This document shows positions 41,800-49,949 of a DNA stretch of 64,000 nt, in pieces; position 1 is the stretch's first letter, and every line of letters begins with the position of its first letter. This stretch comes from Pseudomonadota bacterium (GTDB lineage: Bacteria > Pseudomonadota > Alphaproteobacteria > Rhizobiales > Rhizobiaceae). Made by a program: the position numbers and the translations under genes. The DNA lies in assembly GCA_020161665.1 (NCBI GenBank), contig JAIUPA010000034.1:62001-126000 (forward strand), in the 5' to 3' direction. Below the pieces are notes generated by a model, which was given only the letters and a program-made list of their open reading frames with translations, was not told the origin of the DNA and did not search any database.

Positions 41800-42708
41800 A
41801 TGACTGTATTGCCGCTTCGGCCATCGCTGCCTGCCATCATGATCGAGGATCAGGTGCGCGCTGCCCTTCTGGAAGATCTGGGTCGCGCCGGTGACATCAC
41901 CACCTATTCGACGATTGCCCCGCATCTGACGGCAACCGCCTTGCTGAACACCCGACAGAACGGCATCGTGGCGGGCATGGAACTGGCGCGCACGGCCTTT
42001 CGGCTGGTTGATCCCTCCGTCACCTTTGAAGCCCATGTGGACGATGGCGACCGCGTGAAGCCGGGCGATGTTCTGGCAACGGTGAAAGGCCCGGCGCGCT
42101 CGGTGCTTTCGGGCGAACGCGTTGCGTTGAATTACCTCATGCACCTGTCGGGCATTGCCACGCTGACGGCCCGTTATGCCGCTGAGGTGGCCCACACCCG
42201 CGCCCGTATTGCCTGCACGCGCAAAACGCTGCCGGGCCTGCGCGGCGTGGCGAAATACGCCGTGCGCCTCGGTGGCGGCTCGAACCACCGCTATGGTCTT
42301 GATGACGCCGTGCTGATCAAGGACAACCACATTGTCGTGGCCGGTGGCGTGGCCAGTGCGGTTCTGGCGGCGCGCGCCTATTGCGGCCATCTGGTCAAGA
42401 TCGAGGTGGAAGTGGACAGCCTTGAGCAGTTGCGCGAAGCACTGACGGCCTCGCCCGATGCCGTTTTGCTCGACAATATGGGGCCGGACCTTCTGCGCGA
42501 AGCTGTCGAAATCAACCGCCAGCATGCGGGATTGAGCGCCGAGGACTATGCGACAAGCCCGTCGCGCGTGAAGCTGGAAGCCTCCGGCAATGTGGATTTG
42601 ACCACTGTCAAGGCGATTGCCGAGTCAGGCGTCGACTACATTTCGACCTCCAAGGTGACGATGGCTGCCCCGACGCTCGACATCGGTCTGGATGCCGTCA
42701 CGCAGTGA
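41800..42708 (+). CDS. nadC: Nicotinate-nucleotide pyrophosphorylase (carboxylating)
   Basis: 302-residue quinolinate phosphoribosyltransferase producing NaMN. Typical motifs: ALLEDLGRAGDITT, NYLMHLSGIAT, CTRKTLPGLRGVAKYAV, GGGSNHRYGLDDAVLIKDNH and VDYISTSKVTMAAPTLDIGL. The start at 41800 is chosen because GGGAGGA lies 6 nt upstream; the ATG overlapping the nadB stop at 41779 would add seven residues. Confidence 0.97.
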   Translation: MTVLPLRPSLPAIMIEDQVRAALLEDLGRAGDITTYSTIAPHLTATALLNTRQNGIVAGMELARTAFRLVDPSVTFEAHVDDGDRVKPGDVLATVKGPARSVLSGERVALNYLMHLSGIATLTARYAAEVAHTRARIACTRKTLPGLRGVAKYAVRLGGGSNHRYGLDDAVLIKDNHIVVAGGVASAVLAARAYCGHLVKIEVEVDSLEQLREALTASPDAVLLDNMGPDLLREAVEINRQHAGLSAEDYATSPSRVKLEASGNVDLTTVKAIAESGVDYISTSKVTMAAPTLDIGLDAVTQ

Positions 42709-42872
42709 TCGCAATTTAAGCGGCCTGTGCCGCAAAATGCGCATATTAGCACAATTAAAGTGCACACAGAAAATTTGACTAGTTTATGTGCGCTTTTAGC
42801 TTGCGCATGATCCCCAACCTGTTTTGAATGGTGCTCTCTACATCGGACAATCCTACAGGGGGATTTTAGACA

Positions 42873-43910
42873 ATGTTGATGCGCAGAACCTTCAATGGCC
42901 TCGTGGCCGCCGCCATCGGTCTGGCGGGCACGCTTGCCGTAACCGCTCTTCCGGCGCGTGCCGAAACCGCCGTCAAGATGACGCTCGACTGGAAGTTCGA
43001 AGGCCCGGCCGCTGGCTTCCTGCTGGCGCTCGACAAGGGTTACTTCAAGGCCGAAGGTCTGGACGTCACCATCGACACGGGCAATGGTTCGGTCGAAGCC
43101 ATTCCGCGCGTTGCCACCGGCGCCTACCAGTTCGGTTTTGGCGATATCAACTCCATCGTGCAGGCGCTTGAGAAGGACCCGGCCCAGAAGATCAAGGCCA
43201 TCATGATGGTCTATGACAAGCCGACCTTCGCCGTCGTGGGCCGCAAGTCGCTGGGCGTGACGGACGATCCGAAGTCGCTTGAAGGCAAGAAGCTCGGCGC
43301 TCCGCCGCCGGATGGTGCTTTTGCCCAGTGGAAGGCTTTCAAGCAGATCGCCGGCATCGATGATTCCAAGATCACCATTGAATCGATCGGCTTCCCGGTT
43401 CGCGAACCGATGCTCGCCAAGGGCGATGTGGACGCCGTATTCGGTTTTGCCTTCTCGGTTGTTTTGAACCTGAAGAAGCAGGGCATTAAGGACGAGGATA
43501 TTTCCACCATCCTGATGGCTGACCACGGCCTGAACCTCTACGGCAACGCCGTGACGGTGAACAAGGATTTCGCCGACAAGAACCCGGAAGCCGTCAAGGG
43601 CTTCGTCAAGGCGCTCGCCAAGGGCTTTGCGGATGCCGTGGCTGATCCGAAGGCCGGTGCCGAAGCGGTTCTCAAGCGCAACGAAACCCTCTCTCTGCCG
43701 ATTGAGGAAGAGCGCCTGAAGATGGCCATCAACATGAACATCAAGACCCCTTACGTCGTTGAAAACGGCATGGGCGGTGTTGACCCGGCCCGTCTGGCGG
43801 CTTCGCTGGAAACGCTCAAGGTCTCCATGGGCCTGCCGGGCAACGTCAAGCCGGAACAGGTTTTTGACCCGAGCTACCTGCCGCCCAAGGCGGAGCGCAT
43901 GCTTCCCTGA
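42873..43910 (+). CDS. ABC transporter substrate-binding protein (NMT1/THI5-like)
   Basis: 345-residue periplasmic binding protein with signal peptide (RRTFNGLVAAAIGLAGTLAV, cleavage predicted after PARA). VKMTLDWKFEGPAAGFLLAL and GYFKAEGLDVTIDTGNGS are characteristic of NMT1/THI5 proteins binding nitrate, sulfonates, pyrimidine thiamine precursors or other small anions. Located 164 nt after nadC on the same strand with its ATPase and permease. Substrate unknown; a pyridine compound is a possibility from context only. GGGGG lies about 10 nt before ATG. Confidence 0.9.
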   Translation: MLMRRTFNGLVAAAIGLAGTLAVTALPARAETAVKMTLDWKFEGPAAGFLLALDKGYFKAEGLDVTIDTGNGSVEAIPRVATGAYQFGFGDINSIVQALEKDPAQKIKAIMMVYDKPTFAVVGRKSLGVTDDPKSLEGKKLGAPPPDGAFAQWKAFKQIAGIDDSKITIESIGFPVREPMLAKGDVDAVFGFAFSVVLNLKKQGIKDEDISTILMADHGLNLYGNAVTVNKDFADKNPEAVKGFVKALAKGFADAVADPKAGAEAVLKRNETLSLPIEEERLKMAINMNIKTPYVVENGMGGVDPARLAASLETLKVSMGLPGNVKPEQVFDPSYLPPKAERMLP

Positions 43911-43925
43911 TTGCGACGCGAAACG

Positions 43926-43958
43926 AAAAACCCCGGCTCTTTGAGCCGGGGTTTTTCG
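43926..43958 (+). terminator. Strong terminator inside the ABC operon
   Basis: AAAAACCCCGGCTC-ttt-GAGCCGGGGTTTTT is a perfect 14-bp hairpin with a U-run, between the binding-protein gene and the ATPase gene. It could make the binding protein more abundant than the membrane components, the usual stoichiometry of importers. Confidence 0.85.
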
Positions 43959-43997
43959 AAAGTGCCGTTTCTTATTGAACAATCAGGAGATATGCCG

Positions 43998-44786
43998 ATG
44001 GCAAACCTCGTTTCCATCCAGGATGTCGATATGCGTTATGGCGGCGCGCAAGGAACGCTTGCCGTTTCCGGGCTGACGCTGGATGTGGCCAAGGGTGAGT
44101 TCGCCGCCGTTGTTGGCCCGTCGGGCTGCGGCAAGTCCACCTTGATGAAGCTCGTGACCGGCCTGCACATCCCGCAGAAGGGCCATGTGATCGTGGCCGA
44201 AAAGCAGGTGACGGAGCCGGTGTCGATTGTCGGCATGGCCTTCCAGAACCCCACGATGCTGCCCTGGCGCACGACGCTGGAAAACATCCTTCTGCCGCTC
44301 GAAATTGTCGAGAAGCACCGCAAGCGCCTGCGCACCCACAAGAAGGAATATATCGAAAAGGCCGAACGCCTGCTGGAAATCGTCGGCCTCAAGGGCTTCG
44401 GCTCGAAGTTCCCGTGGCAGCTTTCGGGTGGCATGCAACAGCGCGCCAATCTGTGCCGCGCGCTCATCCATGAGCCGGAACTCCTGATGCTGGACGAGCC
44501 TTTCGGCGCGCTGGATGCGTTCACGCGTGAGGAACTGTGGTGCGTGATCCGCGACCTGCACGCCGCGCAGGGCGTGACGATTGTGCTTGTAACGCATGAC
44601 CTTCGCGAAGCCGTCTTCCTTGCCGACAAGATCTTTGTCATGTCGTCGCGCCCCGGTCGGGTTCTGGCCGAACATCAGGTTCCCTTTGCGCGCCCGCGCG
44701 ACATCAACCTGACCTACGAAAACGCCTTCAACGACATGGTCCACAAGCTCCATGCCGAGATCGCCAATGCGAGGGTAGCCGCATGA
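43998..44786 (+). CDS. ABC transporter ATP-binding protein
   Basis: 262-residue ATPase of the nitrate/sulfonate/taurine/HMP subfamily. Walker A GPSGCGKST near residue 38, Q-loop FQNPTMLPWRT, signature LSGGMQQR and Walker B LLMLDEPFGALD followed by an H-loop in VTHDLREAV. Two ATGs lie two codons apart; GGAG spaces correctly (8 nt) only to the second. The stop overlaps the permease start (ATGA). Confidence 0.95.
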   Translation: MANLVSIQDVDMRYGGAQGTLAVSGLTLDVAKGEFAAVVGPSGCGKSTLMKLVTGLHIPQKGHVIVAEKQVTEPVSIVGMAFQNPTMLPWRTTLENILLPLEIVEKHRKRLRTHKKEYIEKAERLLEIVGLKGFGSKFPWQLSGGMQQRANLCRALIHEPELLMLDEPFGALDAFTREELWCVIRDLHAAQGVTIVLVTHDLREAVFLADKIFVMSSRPGRVLAEHQVPFARPRDINLTYENAFNDMVHKLHAEIANARVAA

Positions 44787-45649
44787 CCATCTTTGCTGAA
44801 CCCATCGATCCGGAAACCCTTGCCCGCGTTGAGGAAAGCGATCGCCGCATCGCCGAGCGCCTGTCGAGCCGCACGACGCTTGTCGATGTCATCGACTGGG
44901 TCAAGCTGGCCCCGTGGCTCTACACGATTGCGCTCTTCGTCATCTGGGAACTGCTGGTTCTCGGCCTCGGCATGTCCTCCACTGTGCTGCCGTCGCCGCT
45001 CGAGGTCTTCGCTTCCATCATCCAGTATTGGGGGCCGATCTGGAAGAACTCGCTGCAGACGCTTTATACGACGACGCTCGGCTTCATGCTGGCCGTTGTC
45101 GCGGGCTTGCTGCTCGGTCTCTTCATTGGCTGGTCGAAGACGATCTATGCCGGTCTTTACCCGCTGATGATCGGCTTTAACGCCATCCCGAAGGTGGCGC
45201 TGGTGCCGATCCTCGTCATCTGGTTCGGCATCGGCACGGTGCCGGCGGTGCTGACGGCCTTCCTCATCTCCTTCTTCCCGATTGTCGTGAACGTCGCGAC
45301 CGGCCTCGCCACCATCGAGCCGGAAACGGAAGACGTTCTGCGCGCGCTGGGGGCGAAGAAGATGGACATTATGCTGAAGGTCGGCATTCCGCGTTCCATG
45401 CCCTATTTCTTCGGTTCGCTGAAGATCGCCATCACGTTGGCCTTCGTCGGCTCCGTGGTGTCGGAAACGGTGGCGTCGAACTACGGTCTCGGCAATATGA
45501 TGAGCTCGGCCCAGAGCCAGTTCAACGTGCCGCTGGTCTTTGCGGGCCTCTTGATGCTCGCCGTGGAAGGCATTGCCATGTATGCGCTGATGGCCTTCCT
45601 GGAACGCCGCATGACGGGCTGGGCGCACCGCTCCACCATGGGGCAGTGA
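44783..45649 (+). CDS. ABC transporter permease
   Basis: 288-residue inner-membrane permease with about six helices and the EAA-type cytoplasmic loop (TEDVLRALGAKKMDIMLKVG) that contacts the ATPase. N-terminal 45 residues are cytoplasmic. Matches the BPD_transp_1 permeases of NMT1/THI5-type importers (LPSPLEVFASIIQYW, PKVALVPILVIWFGIG). Translationally coupled to the ATPase. A clear terminator follows. Confidence 0.94.
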   Translation: MTIFAEPIDPETLARVEESDRRIAERLSSRTTLVDVIDWVKLAPWLYTIALFVIWELLVLGLGMSSTVLPSPLEVFASIIQYWGPIWKNSLQTLYTTTLGFMLAVVAGLLLGLFIGWSKTIYAGLYPLMIGFNAIPKVALVPILVIWFGIGTVPAVLTAFLISFFPIVVNVATGLATIEPETEDVLRALGAKKMDIMLKVGIPRSMPYFFGSLKIAITLAFVGSVVSETVASNYGLGNMMSSAQSQFNVPLVFAGLLMLAVEGIAMYALMAFLERRMTGWAHRSTMGQ

Positions 45650-45677
45650 GGCTTGACCCCTCAAGTCGAATGCAAAG

Positions 45678-45706
45678 CGGCACCCGAAAGGGTGCCGTTT
45701 TCGTTT
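45678..45706 (+). terminator. Intrinsic terminator after the ABC operon
   Basis: CGGCACCC-gaaa-GGGTGCCG followed by TTTTCGTTT, with a stable GAAA tetraloop. It lies against the 3-prime end of the convergent NadQ-like gene. Confidence 0.9.
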
Positions 45707-46653
45707 CAGCGCCCGCCGAGTTTCAGGCCGGGGGCAGGGCGTTCGTCAACGATTTGGCGGCGGAAACGGAAAAGGGCGGCGGGACGTCCGCCGGTCGCAG
45801 CGGTTGCGCCGCCGGTCGGTTCAACCAGTTCGGCCCCTTCCACCAGTCGGCGAAAGTTCTGCTTGTGCAGATGGCGGCCCGAAATGGCCTCCACGGCGGA
45901 TTGCAACGCGGTCAGCGTGAAGTTCGGCGGCATCAGTTCGAAGATCACCGGGCGGTATTTGATCTTGGCGCGCAGGCGCGACAGCGCCGTGGCTGCGATG
46001 CGCCGGTGGTCAAAGCGCATCGCGATCCCCAAAGGGACGGAAAGGTCTGTTGAGGGCGAACGTCCGTCATAAACGGCTTCCTCCACGAGAGCGGCTTCAT
46101 AAAGCAGTTCGTAGCGCTCCAGCGCGCGCTCGTCATCAAAGGGAAAATCCTCGCCGCCAAAGGCGAGGCGCAGCCGCGAATGCCGCCCGGCCATGTCGCC
46201 CGCCCAGCGCTTGAGGGCTGGCAGGATCACGGCGTCGATCACGGCAGGGCGGCCATGACGCCAGTCCTCCCAGGGCAGGAACTCATACCAGTCGCGCCAG
46301 CGCGCGCCGGTTGTCGTTCCTTCGCAAGTGGAAAGCCGGTCAATGCGTGTGAGTGCCAGATAGCCGACGGATACGAGATGCGGACCCTTTTCGCCGGGAA
46401 TGCGCTGCCGCCCCCGGTCGCCGAAGGTGTAAAGCTGCTCGATGTAACCGAGCGACAGGCCCGTTTGCCGTTCCACCGTATCGCGAAGCGACATTTCCAT
46501 GGTGCGGTGAAGGGTGGGATCAAAGGGGCCGTAAGGCAGGCCCTCGGGTTCGCCTGCGGCCTCATGCGTGACGAGAAGGCGAGGCACCGTGTCCGTCATC
46601 GAGACGATGGCCGCATTGAGCCCGATCTCGACGGCGGTCGGATTATCCCGCAT
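45706..46653 (-). CDS. nadQ: NadQ-like transcriptional regulator, degenerate Nudix plus winged helix
   Basis: 315 residues. Residues 1-150 form a Nudix-like domain (VEIGLNAAIVSMTDTVPRLL, GPHLVSVGYLALTR), but the Nudix box is lost: the place expected to read REUxEExGU reads DTVERQTGL, without its catalytic glutamates. Residues ~215-300 form a winged helix like NrtR relatives (YRPVIFELMPPNFTLTALQS, SGRHLHKQNFRRLVEG, ALFRFRR). This architecture fits NadQ, the alphaproteobacterial NAD-dependent repressor of nadABC. GAGG lies 6 nt before ATG; start overlaps the phosphatase stop. The nadA palindrome is the likely target. Confidence 0.72.
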   Translation of the reverse strand: MRDNPTAVEIGLNAAIVSMTDTVPRLLVTHEAAGEPEGLPYGPFDPTLHRTMEMSLRDTVERQTGLSLGYIEQLYTFGDRGRQRIPGEKGPHLVSVGYLALTRIDRLSTCEGTTTGARWRDWYEFLPWEDWRHGRPAVIDAVILPALKRWAGDMAGRHSRLRLAFGGEDFPFDDERALERYELLYEAALVEEAVYDGRSPSTDLSVPLGIAMRFDHRRIAATALSRLRAKIKYRPVIFELMPPNFTLTALQSAVEAISGRHLHKQNFRRLVEGAELVEPTGGATAATGGRPAALFRFRRQIVDERPAPGLKLGGR

Positions 46654-47182
46654 CGGCATCCTCGCCACGGACAAGCGGCAGCACGAAGGGAATATTGCCA
46701 TCCGCATCCGCGCCGCGCCCCATCCCGCGCACGGCGGCGACCAGACGGCCATCGCGCTTCAAAAGCCGATCACCGATGGCAATCAGGCGCGGGTTAGGCG
46801 ATGCGTAGGGCGAGGCCTTGCGCAGCCGGGCCGCCAGTTCCACCTCGTCCGTGTCCGGCTCAACAGACAGGGCGGCAATCAGCGCCCCGGCGGGCGAGCG
46901 CGAAATGCCAAGCCAGCAATGGATAAGAAGCGGCGTCTGCCGGTCCCACCGGCGCGCGAAATCGATCAGCCGTTCGACATGCTCGTCCTGCGGACCGATC
47001 ATCGTGCCGGTCACGGCCGTGATAATGTCGTTCATGCGAAGTGTCAGGTGACGATCAGGCTCGATCACACCGGGGCGATGAAAGTCGTGCCCCTCGGACA
47101 ACAGGCTCACCATATCGCGCGCGCCGTGGCGAACGGCCACTTCGGCGATGCGATCCAGCGGTGAAACAACAATGAAGCTCAT
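46643..47182 (-). CDS. Cysteine-based protein-tyrosine/dual-specificity phosphatase-like protein
   Basis: 179 residues with the CX5R phosphate-binding loop HCWLGISRSPAGA (Cys89, Arg95) and preceding LLIH strand, characteristic of the tyrosine/dual-specificity phosphatase fold. MNDIITAVTGTMIGPQDEHV is the upstream loop region. ATG overlaps the stop of the HD gene and its own end overlaps nadQ, so it is translated as part of a four-gene unit. Substrate (protein, nucleotide or other) is unknown. Confidence 0.82.
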   Translation of the reverse strand: MSFIVVSPLDRIAEVAVRHGARDMVSLLSEGHDFHRPGVIEPDRHLTLRMNDIITAVTGTMIGPQDEHVERLIDFARRWDRQTPLLIHCWLGISRSPAGALIAALSVEPDTDEVELAARLRKASPYASPNPRLIAIGDRLLKRDGRLVAAVRGMGRGADADGNIPFVLPLVRGEDADAG

Positions 47183-47787
47183 CAAACGCCTTCCTTACGC
47201 GCAGCTTCGAGAGCCTCGAACCGCTTGAGAAACAGAACTTCAGCCTCCTTGGCGGGCAGCGGCACGATCATGATCGTATCGCGATTAAACCCGCGCGGGA
47301 TACCGAAAAATTTGCGCGCCTCCTCCTCGGTGAACCCGGCAAGCTCGGTCGCCTCGAAGAAGGCGCACACCGTGTCGGCCTTCTTGATCCGATCCTTGAG
47401 CGCCTTGTCGGGATGAGCTTGCAGACCAAAACGCAGGTGAATGGCGGCCTCCAGCCGCTTCTCCACGGCCTTGTATCCACCGCCGACCACCGCCTTGAAG
47501 GGCGAAATCATGTCGCCGATCACATATTCCGGCGCATCGTGCAAGAGCGCCATTTGGCATTCATCGGCGGTCGCTTTGCCCAGTCTTCGAAAAATGTCTT
47601 CAACAACAAGGCTATGCTGGGCCACGGAAAAAGGATGGTCGCCGAAAGTCTGACCGTTCCAGCGCGATACACGGGCAAGGCCATGCGCGATATCGGAGAT
47701 TTCTACATCGAGCGGTGAGGGGTCGAGCAGGTCAAGCCGACGACCGGAAACCATGCGCTGCCAGGCGCGAACCGTCTTTTCCGCCAT
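47182..47787 (-). CDS. HD domain hydrolase, YfbR-like
   Basis: 201-residue HD phosphohydrolase resembling the 5-prime-nucleotidase YfbR: SRWNGQTFGDHPFSVAQHSL, MALLHDAPEYVIGDMISPFK (HD plus downstream E) and KKADTVCAFFEATELAGF are the key blocks. YfbR hydrolyses deoxynucleoside monophosphates. GAGG lies about 10 nt before ATG 47787; a GTG three codons earlier is poorly spaced. Starts 5 nt after the ygfZ stop. Its placement beside a NAD regulator may hint at nucleotide control. Confidence 0.85.
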   Translation of the reverse strand: MAEKTVRAWQRMVSGRRLDLLDPSPLDVEISDIAHGLARVSRWNGQTFGDHPFSVAQHSLVVEDIFRRLGKATADECQMALLHDAPEYVIGDMISPFKAVVGGGYKAVEKRLEAAIHLRFGLQAHPDKALKDRIKKADTVCAFFEATELAGFTEEEARKFFGIPRGFNRDTIMIVPLPAKEAEVLFLKRFEALEAARKEGV

Positions 47788-47792
47788 CGGTT

Positions 47793-48635
47793 TCACGCCT
47801 CGGCGTCGGCTGCGCCATCGGGAAAGGCAAGGCCCGTCCAGTCCGGCAGGGAAAGCGTCACCGGCACATCGCCCGCATGAATGGTGCTACCGGCGGCAAG
47901 GGCCGCGCCCACCCGGTCGATGCGCACAATGGCAAGGGCCTGCGCCCCGATGACGGTGCCAAGCGTGCCGAGCGGTTTGCCATCGGCAAACAATTCCGTA
48001 CCGCTGGGCGGCAGGGGGGCGGAGGCGCTGACCGTCACCGGGCGGCGGCGCGCCGTGCCGCGATGCTTCATGCGTGAGACGACTTCTTGCCCGACGAAAC
48101 ACCCCTTGCGGAAGGAAACGCCGCCGTTCAGATCCATCAAAACGTCATGCGGAAAGGCATCCGAAAGCGCATAGTCAAAGCCGGACATGGCAATGCCATG
48201 GGCAATGCGAAGCGCCCGATAGGCACTTTCGCGACCATCGGCATGGCGCCCGGCCTTGCGAAAGACGACGAGACCGGCGGCGCGAAAACGCCCGTCCTCA
48301 ACGCCACCGTCCACATTGCCCTCGTCCCAATGGACGGTCACACCCTCGTCACCGATCGGGGTGATCTCTACGGCGGCCCGCAGCCGGTAAAGCATCAGAC
48401 GCTTGATGAAGGCATCGCGAAGACTGGCATCAATGTCGATGATAAATCCGTCGCCATCGCGCCAGAACAGGAAGTCGAAGAGGATCTTTCCCTGCGGCGT
48501 CAAAAGCGCTGCGGGTTGCGCCAGCCCGGCCTCAAGCGAGGTGACATCGGCGGTGATCAAGCCCTGCAGAAAGTCACTGCAATCCGCGCCGCTAAGGCGG
48601 ATCAGGCGGCGCGCTTCGAGATAGGCGGCGGGCAT
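47793..48635 (-). CDS. ygfZ: Folate-binding protein YgfZ (GcvT-like)
   Basis: 280-residue tetrahydrofolate-dependent protein assisting Fe-S cluster synthesis or repair. The signature KGCFVGQEVVSRMKHRGTAR near residue 200 contains the essential Cys; RLSGADCSDFLQGLITADV and LLTPQGKILFDFLFW are GcvT-like. The start is set at MPAAYLEARRL, matching relatives; an ATG 33 nt upstream lies at the edge of the palindromic repeat. First gene of the ygfZ-HD-phosphatase-nadQ unit. Confidence 0.92.
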   Translation of the reverse strand: MPAAYLEARRLIRLSGADCSDFLQGLITADVTSLEAGLAQPAALLTPQGKILFDFLFWRDGDGFIIDIDASLRDAFIKRLMLYRLRAAVEITPIGDEGVTVHWDEGNVDGGVEDGRFRAAGLVVFRKAGRHADGRESAYRALRIAHGIAMSGFDYALSDAFPHDVLMDLNGGVSFRKGCFVGQEVVSRMKHRGTARRRPVTVSASAPLPPSGTELFADGKPLGTLGTVIGAQALAIVRIDRVGAALAAGSTIHAGDVPVTLSLPDWTGLAFPDGAADAEA

Positions 48636-48670
48636 GGCAAACAAGTCCTCAAATGCAATTGCGCGCATCC

Positions 48671-48745
48671 TAGAGCATTTCCAGTGAAATCCCAACCGGA
48701 TTTCACGTGTGGAAAATGCGTAAAAACAAATGGTTAGAGCGCATT
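48671..48745. repeat. Nested-palindrome repeat with conserved tail, copy B
   Basis: Outer arms GCATTTCC/GGAAAATGC (one bulge) and inner arms GTGAAATCC/GGATTTCAC, then the tail ATGCGTAAAAACAAA with AGAGCGCATT after it. Architecture and tail match the element at 15539 although the stems differ. It sits directly upstream of ygfZ, where it may lie in the leader. Confidence 0.7.
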
Positions 48746-48852
48746 CAGTGAAGGTGTGCGACGCACTTTCGGTCGAAGATGCGTTGATTCAAATGGATCA
48801 ACCACATCTGCCCCGCAAGCACGACCGCGCAATATCCAGCGGTCTTGATGTT

Positions 48853-49566
48853 TCAATCCCCGGCGGTGAGGTACTTCCACTTGCCGTCCGGTGAAATGCC
48901 CATCTGGAAGAAATTGTAGCTGCCATATTCCTGCATGCCGCCCAGATCGCCCGCGGTGACAATGCGCAGAAGTTCCACCTTTTCCGGTGCGCTCAAGGAG
49001 CCAAGCCCCTTTTCCGCGAAATAGGGCCAGACATAGGTCTCATCCGGCTCACCGGGATTGAGATGGGCGTAGCCGGTGGAGATCAGATCGAGAATGATCG
49101 CGAGGATTTCCAGCCCGTCCGGATCACCGGAAATGCCCTTGAGCGCGGCAATCGGATCATCGCCTTCGGCAGCTGGAATGAGGGTGTGGTCGTCCGGCGT
49201 GCCGAGCAGTGGGCGCAGACGCTCCGGATCACCGGAGGCCGCCGCCTCAATGATCTTTTCGCGCATCTTGCGCACGGGTTCCGGCAGCTTGGCAAAATCG
49301 TGGGAAATCTCGACTTCGCTCGCAGCGCTCGGCTTCGTGGCGTCAGCTGGCTTGGCAGGCGGCGTGGCACTGTTTGGCGCATCAATATCAAGGCCCGGCG
49401 GATTGCCAGCGGCCTGACCGGGGGTGACGGGGTCTCCGCCCATCGATTTCAGTTCGGAAAGGGCAGGTGCGGTGGAAACGCTCGCCAAGAGCAGCGGTGT
49501 TGCCAGAAGGCTTGCCACGGCCATACGGGAGAAAACGCGAAATGCGCCGGTGTGCCGTGCTGTCAT
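48853..49566 (-). CDS. Secreted hypothetical protein
   Basis: 237 residues: signal peptide (MAVASLLATPLLLASVSTAPALS, with a basic stretch before it), a disordered Pro/Ala linker at residues 40-85, and a conserved C-terminal domain (AKLPEPVRKMREKIIEAAAS, DPIAALKGISGDPDGLEI, YVWPYFAEKGLGSLS, YNFFQMGISPDGKWKYLTAGD). Resembles uncharacterised Rhizobiales secreted proteins; no catalytic motif seen. Followed on the same transcript direction after an 86-codon gene. Confidence 0.7.
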   Translation of the reverse strand: MTARHTGAFRVFSRMAVASLLATPLLLASVSTAPALSELKSMGGDPVTPGQAAGNPPGLDIDAPNSATPPAKPADATKPSAASEVEISHDFAKLPEPVRKMREKIIEAAASGDPERLRPLLGTPDDHTLIPAAEGDDPIAALKGISGDPDGLEILAIILDLISTGYAHLNPGEPDETYVWPYFAEKGLGSLSAPEKVELLRIVTAGDLGGMQEYGSYNFFQMGISPDGKWKYLTAGD

Positions 49567-49583
49567 GATGCGGGTCCGTTCCG

Positions 49584-49844
49584 TTACTGAACGATACGCT
49601 GCGGTGAAAATTCCCCGGCCAGCATGCGTTCACGCAGGCGCTCGAGAATGGCGTCAGCGCCATCTTCACCATGGATGCGAATGGTCTCACGCATGGCCAG
49701 CGCAAAGGCGGCATCGGCGATGATTTCCGGTTCGATGCCATCGGCCATGCCGTCAGCCCAGGCCTCGTTCTGGTATTCGAGCGCAGCCTGCATCTTCTCA
49801 TGGACAATCATGTCGTCAATGTCGTTGCGGCGTGGTTCCATCAT
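49584..49844 (-). CDS. Small acidic hypothetical protein (86 aa)
   Basis: 86 residues, helical and acidic (RNDIDDMIVHEKMQAALEYQ, GIEPEIIADAAFALAMRETI). No signal peptide, so cytoplasmic. GAGGA precedes two adjacent ATG codons (49844 and 49841). Ends 17 nt before the secreted protein gene, suggesting one transcript. No recognised family; the pattern of acidic helices suggests a protein-protein interaction factor, but this is a guess. Confidence 0.65.
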   Translation of the reverse strand: MMEPRRNDIDDMIVHEKMQAALEYQNEAWADGMADGIEPEIIADAAFALAMRETIRIHGEDGADAILERLRERMLAGEFSPQRIVQ

Positions 49845-49949
49845 GAGGTCCTCGGGTCGTCTACCGGGATGTCTTACCCATCGGTTAACAGCTTTACCAG
49901 TCTTTTCCCGAAACGGCACCGCCTCAAAGCAAAACAGGTTAACAAATGG

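Noticed and set aside
42709..42872. Thiamine riboswitch before the NMT1/THI5-like gene
   Set aside because: No CUGAGA or other THI-box core was seen in the 164-nt leader.
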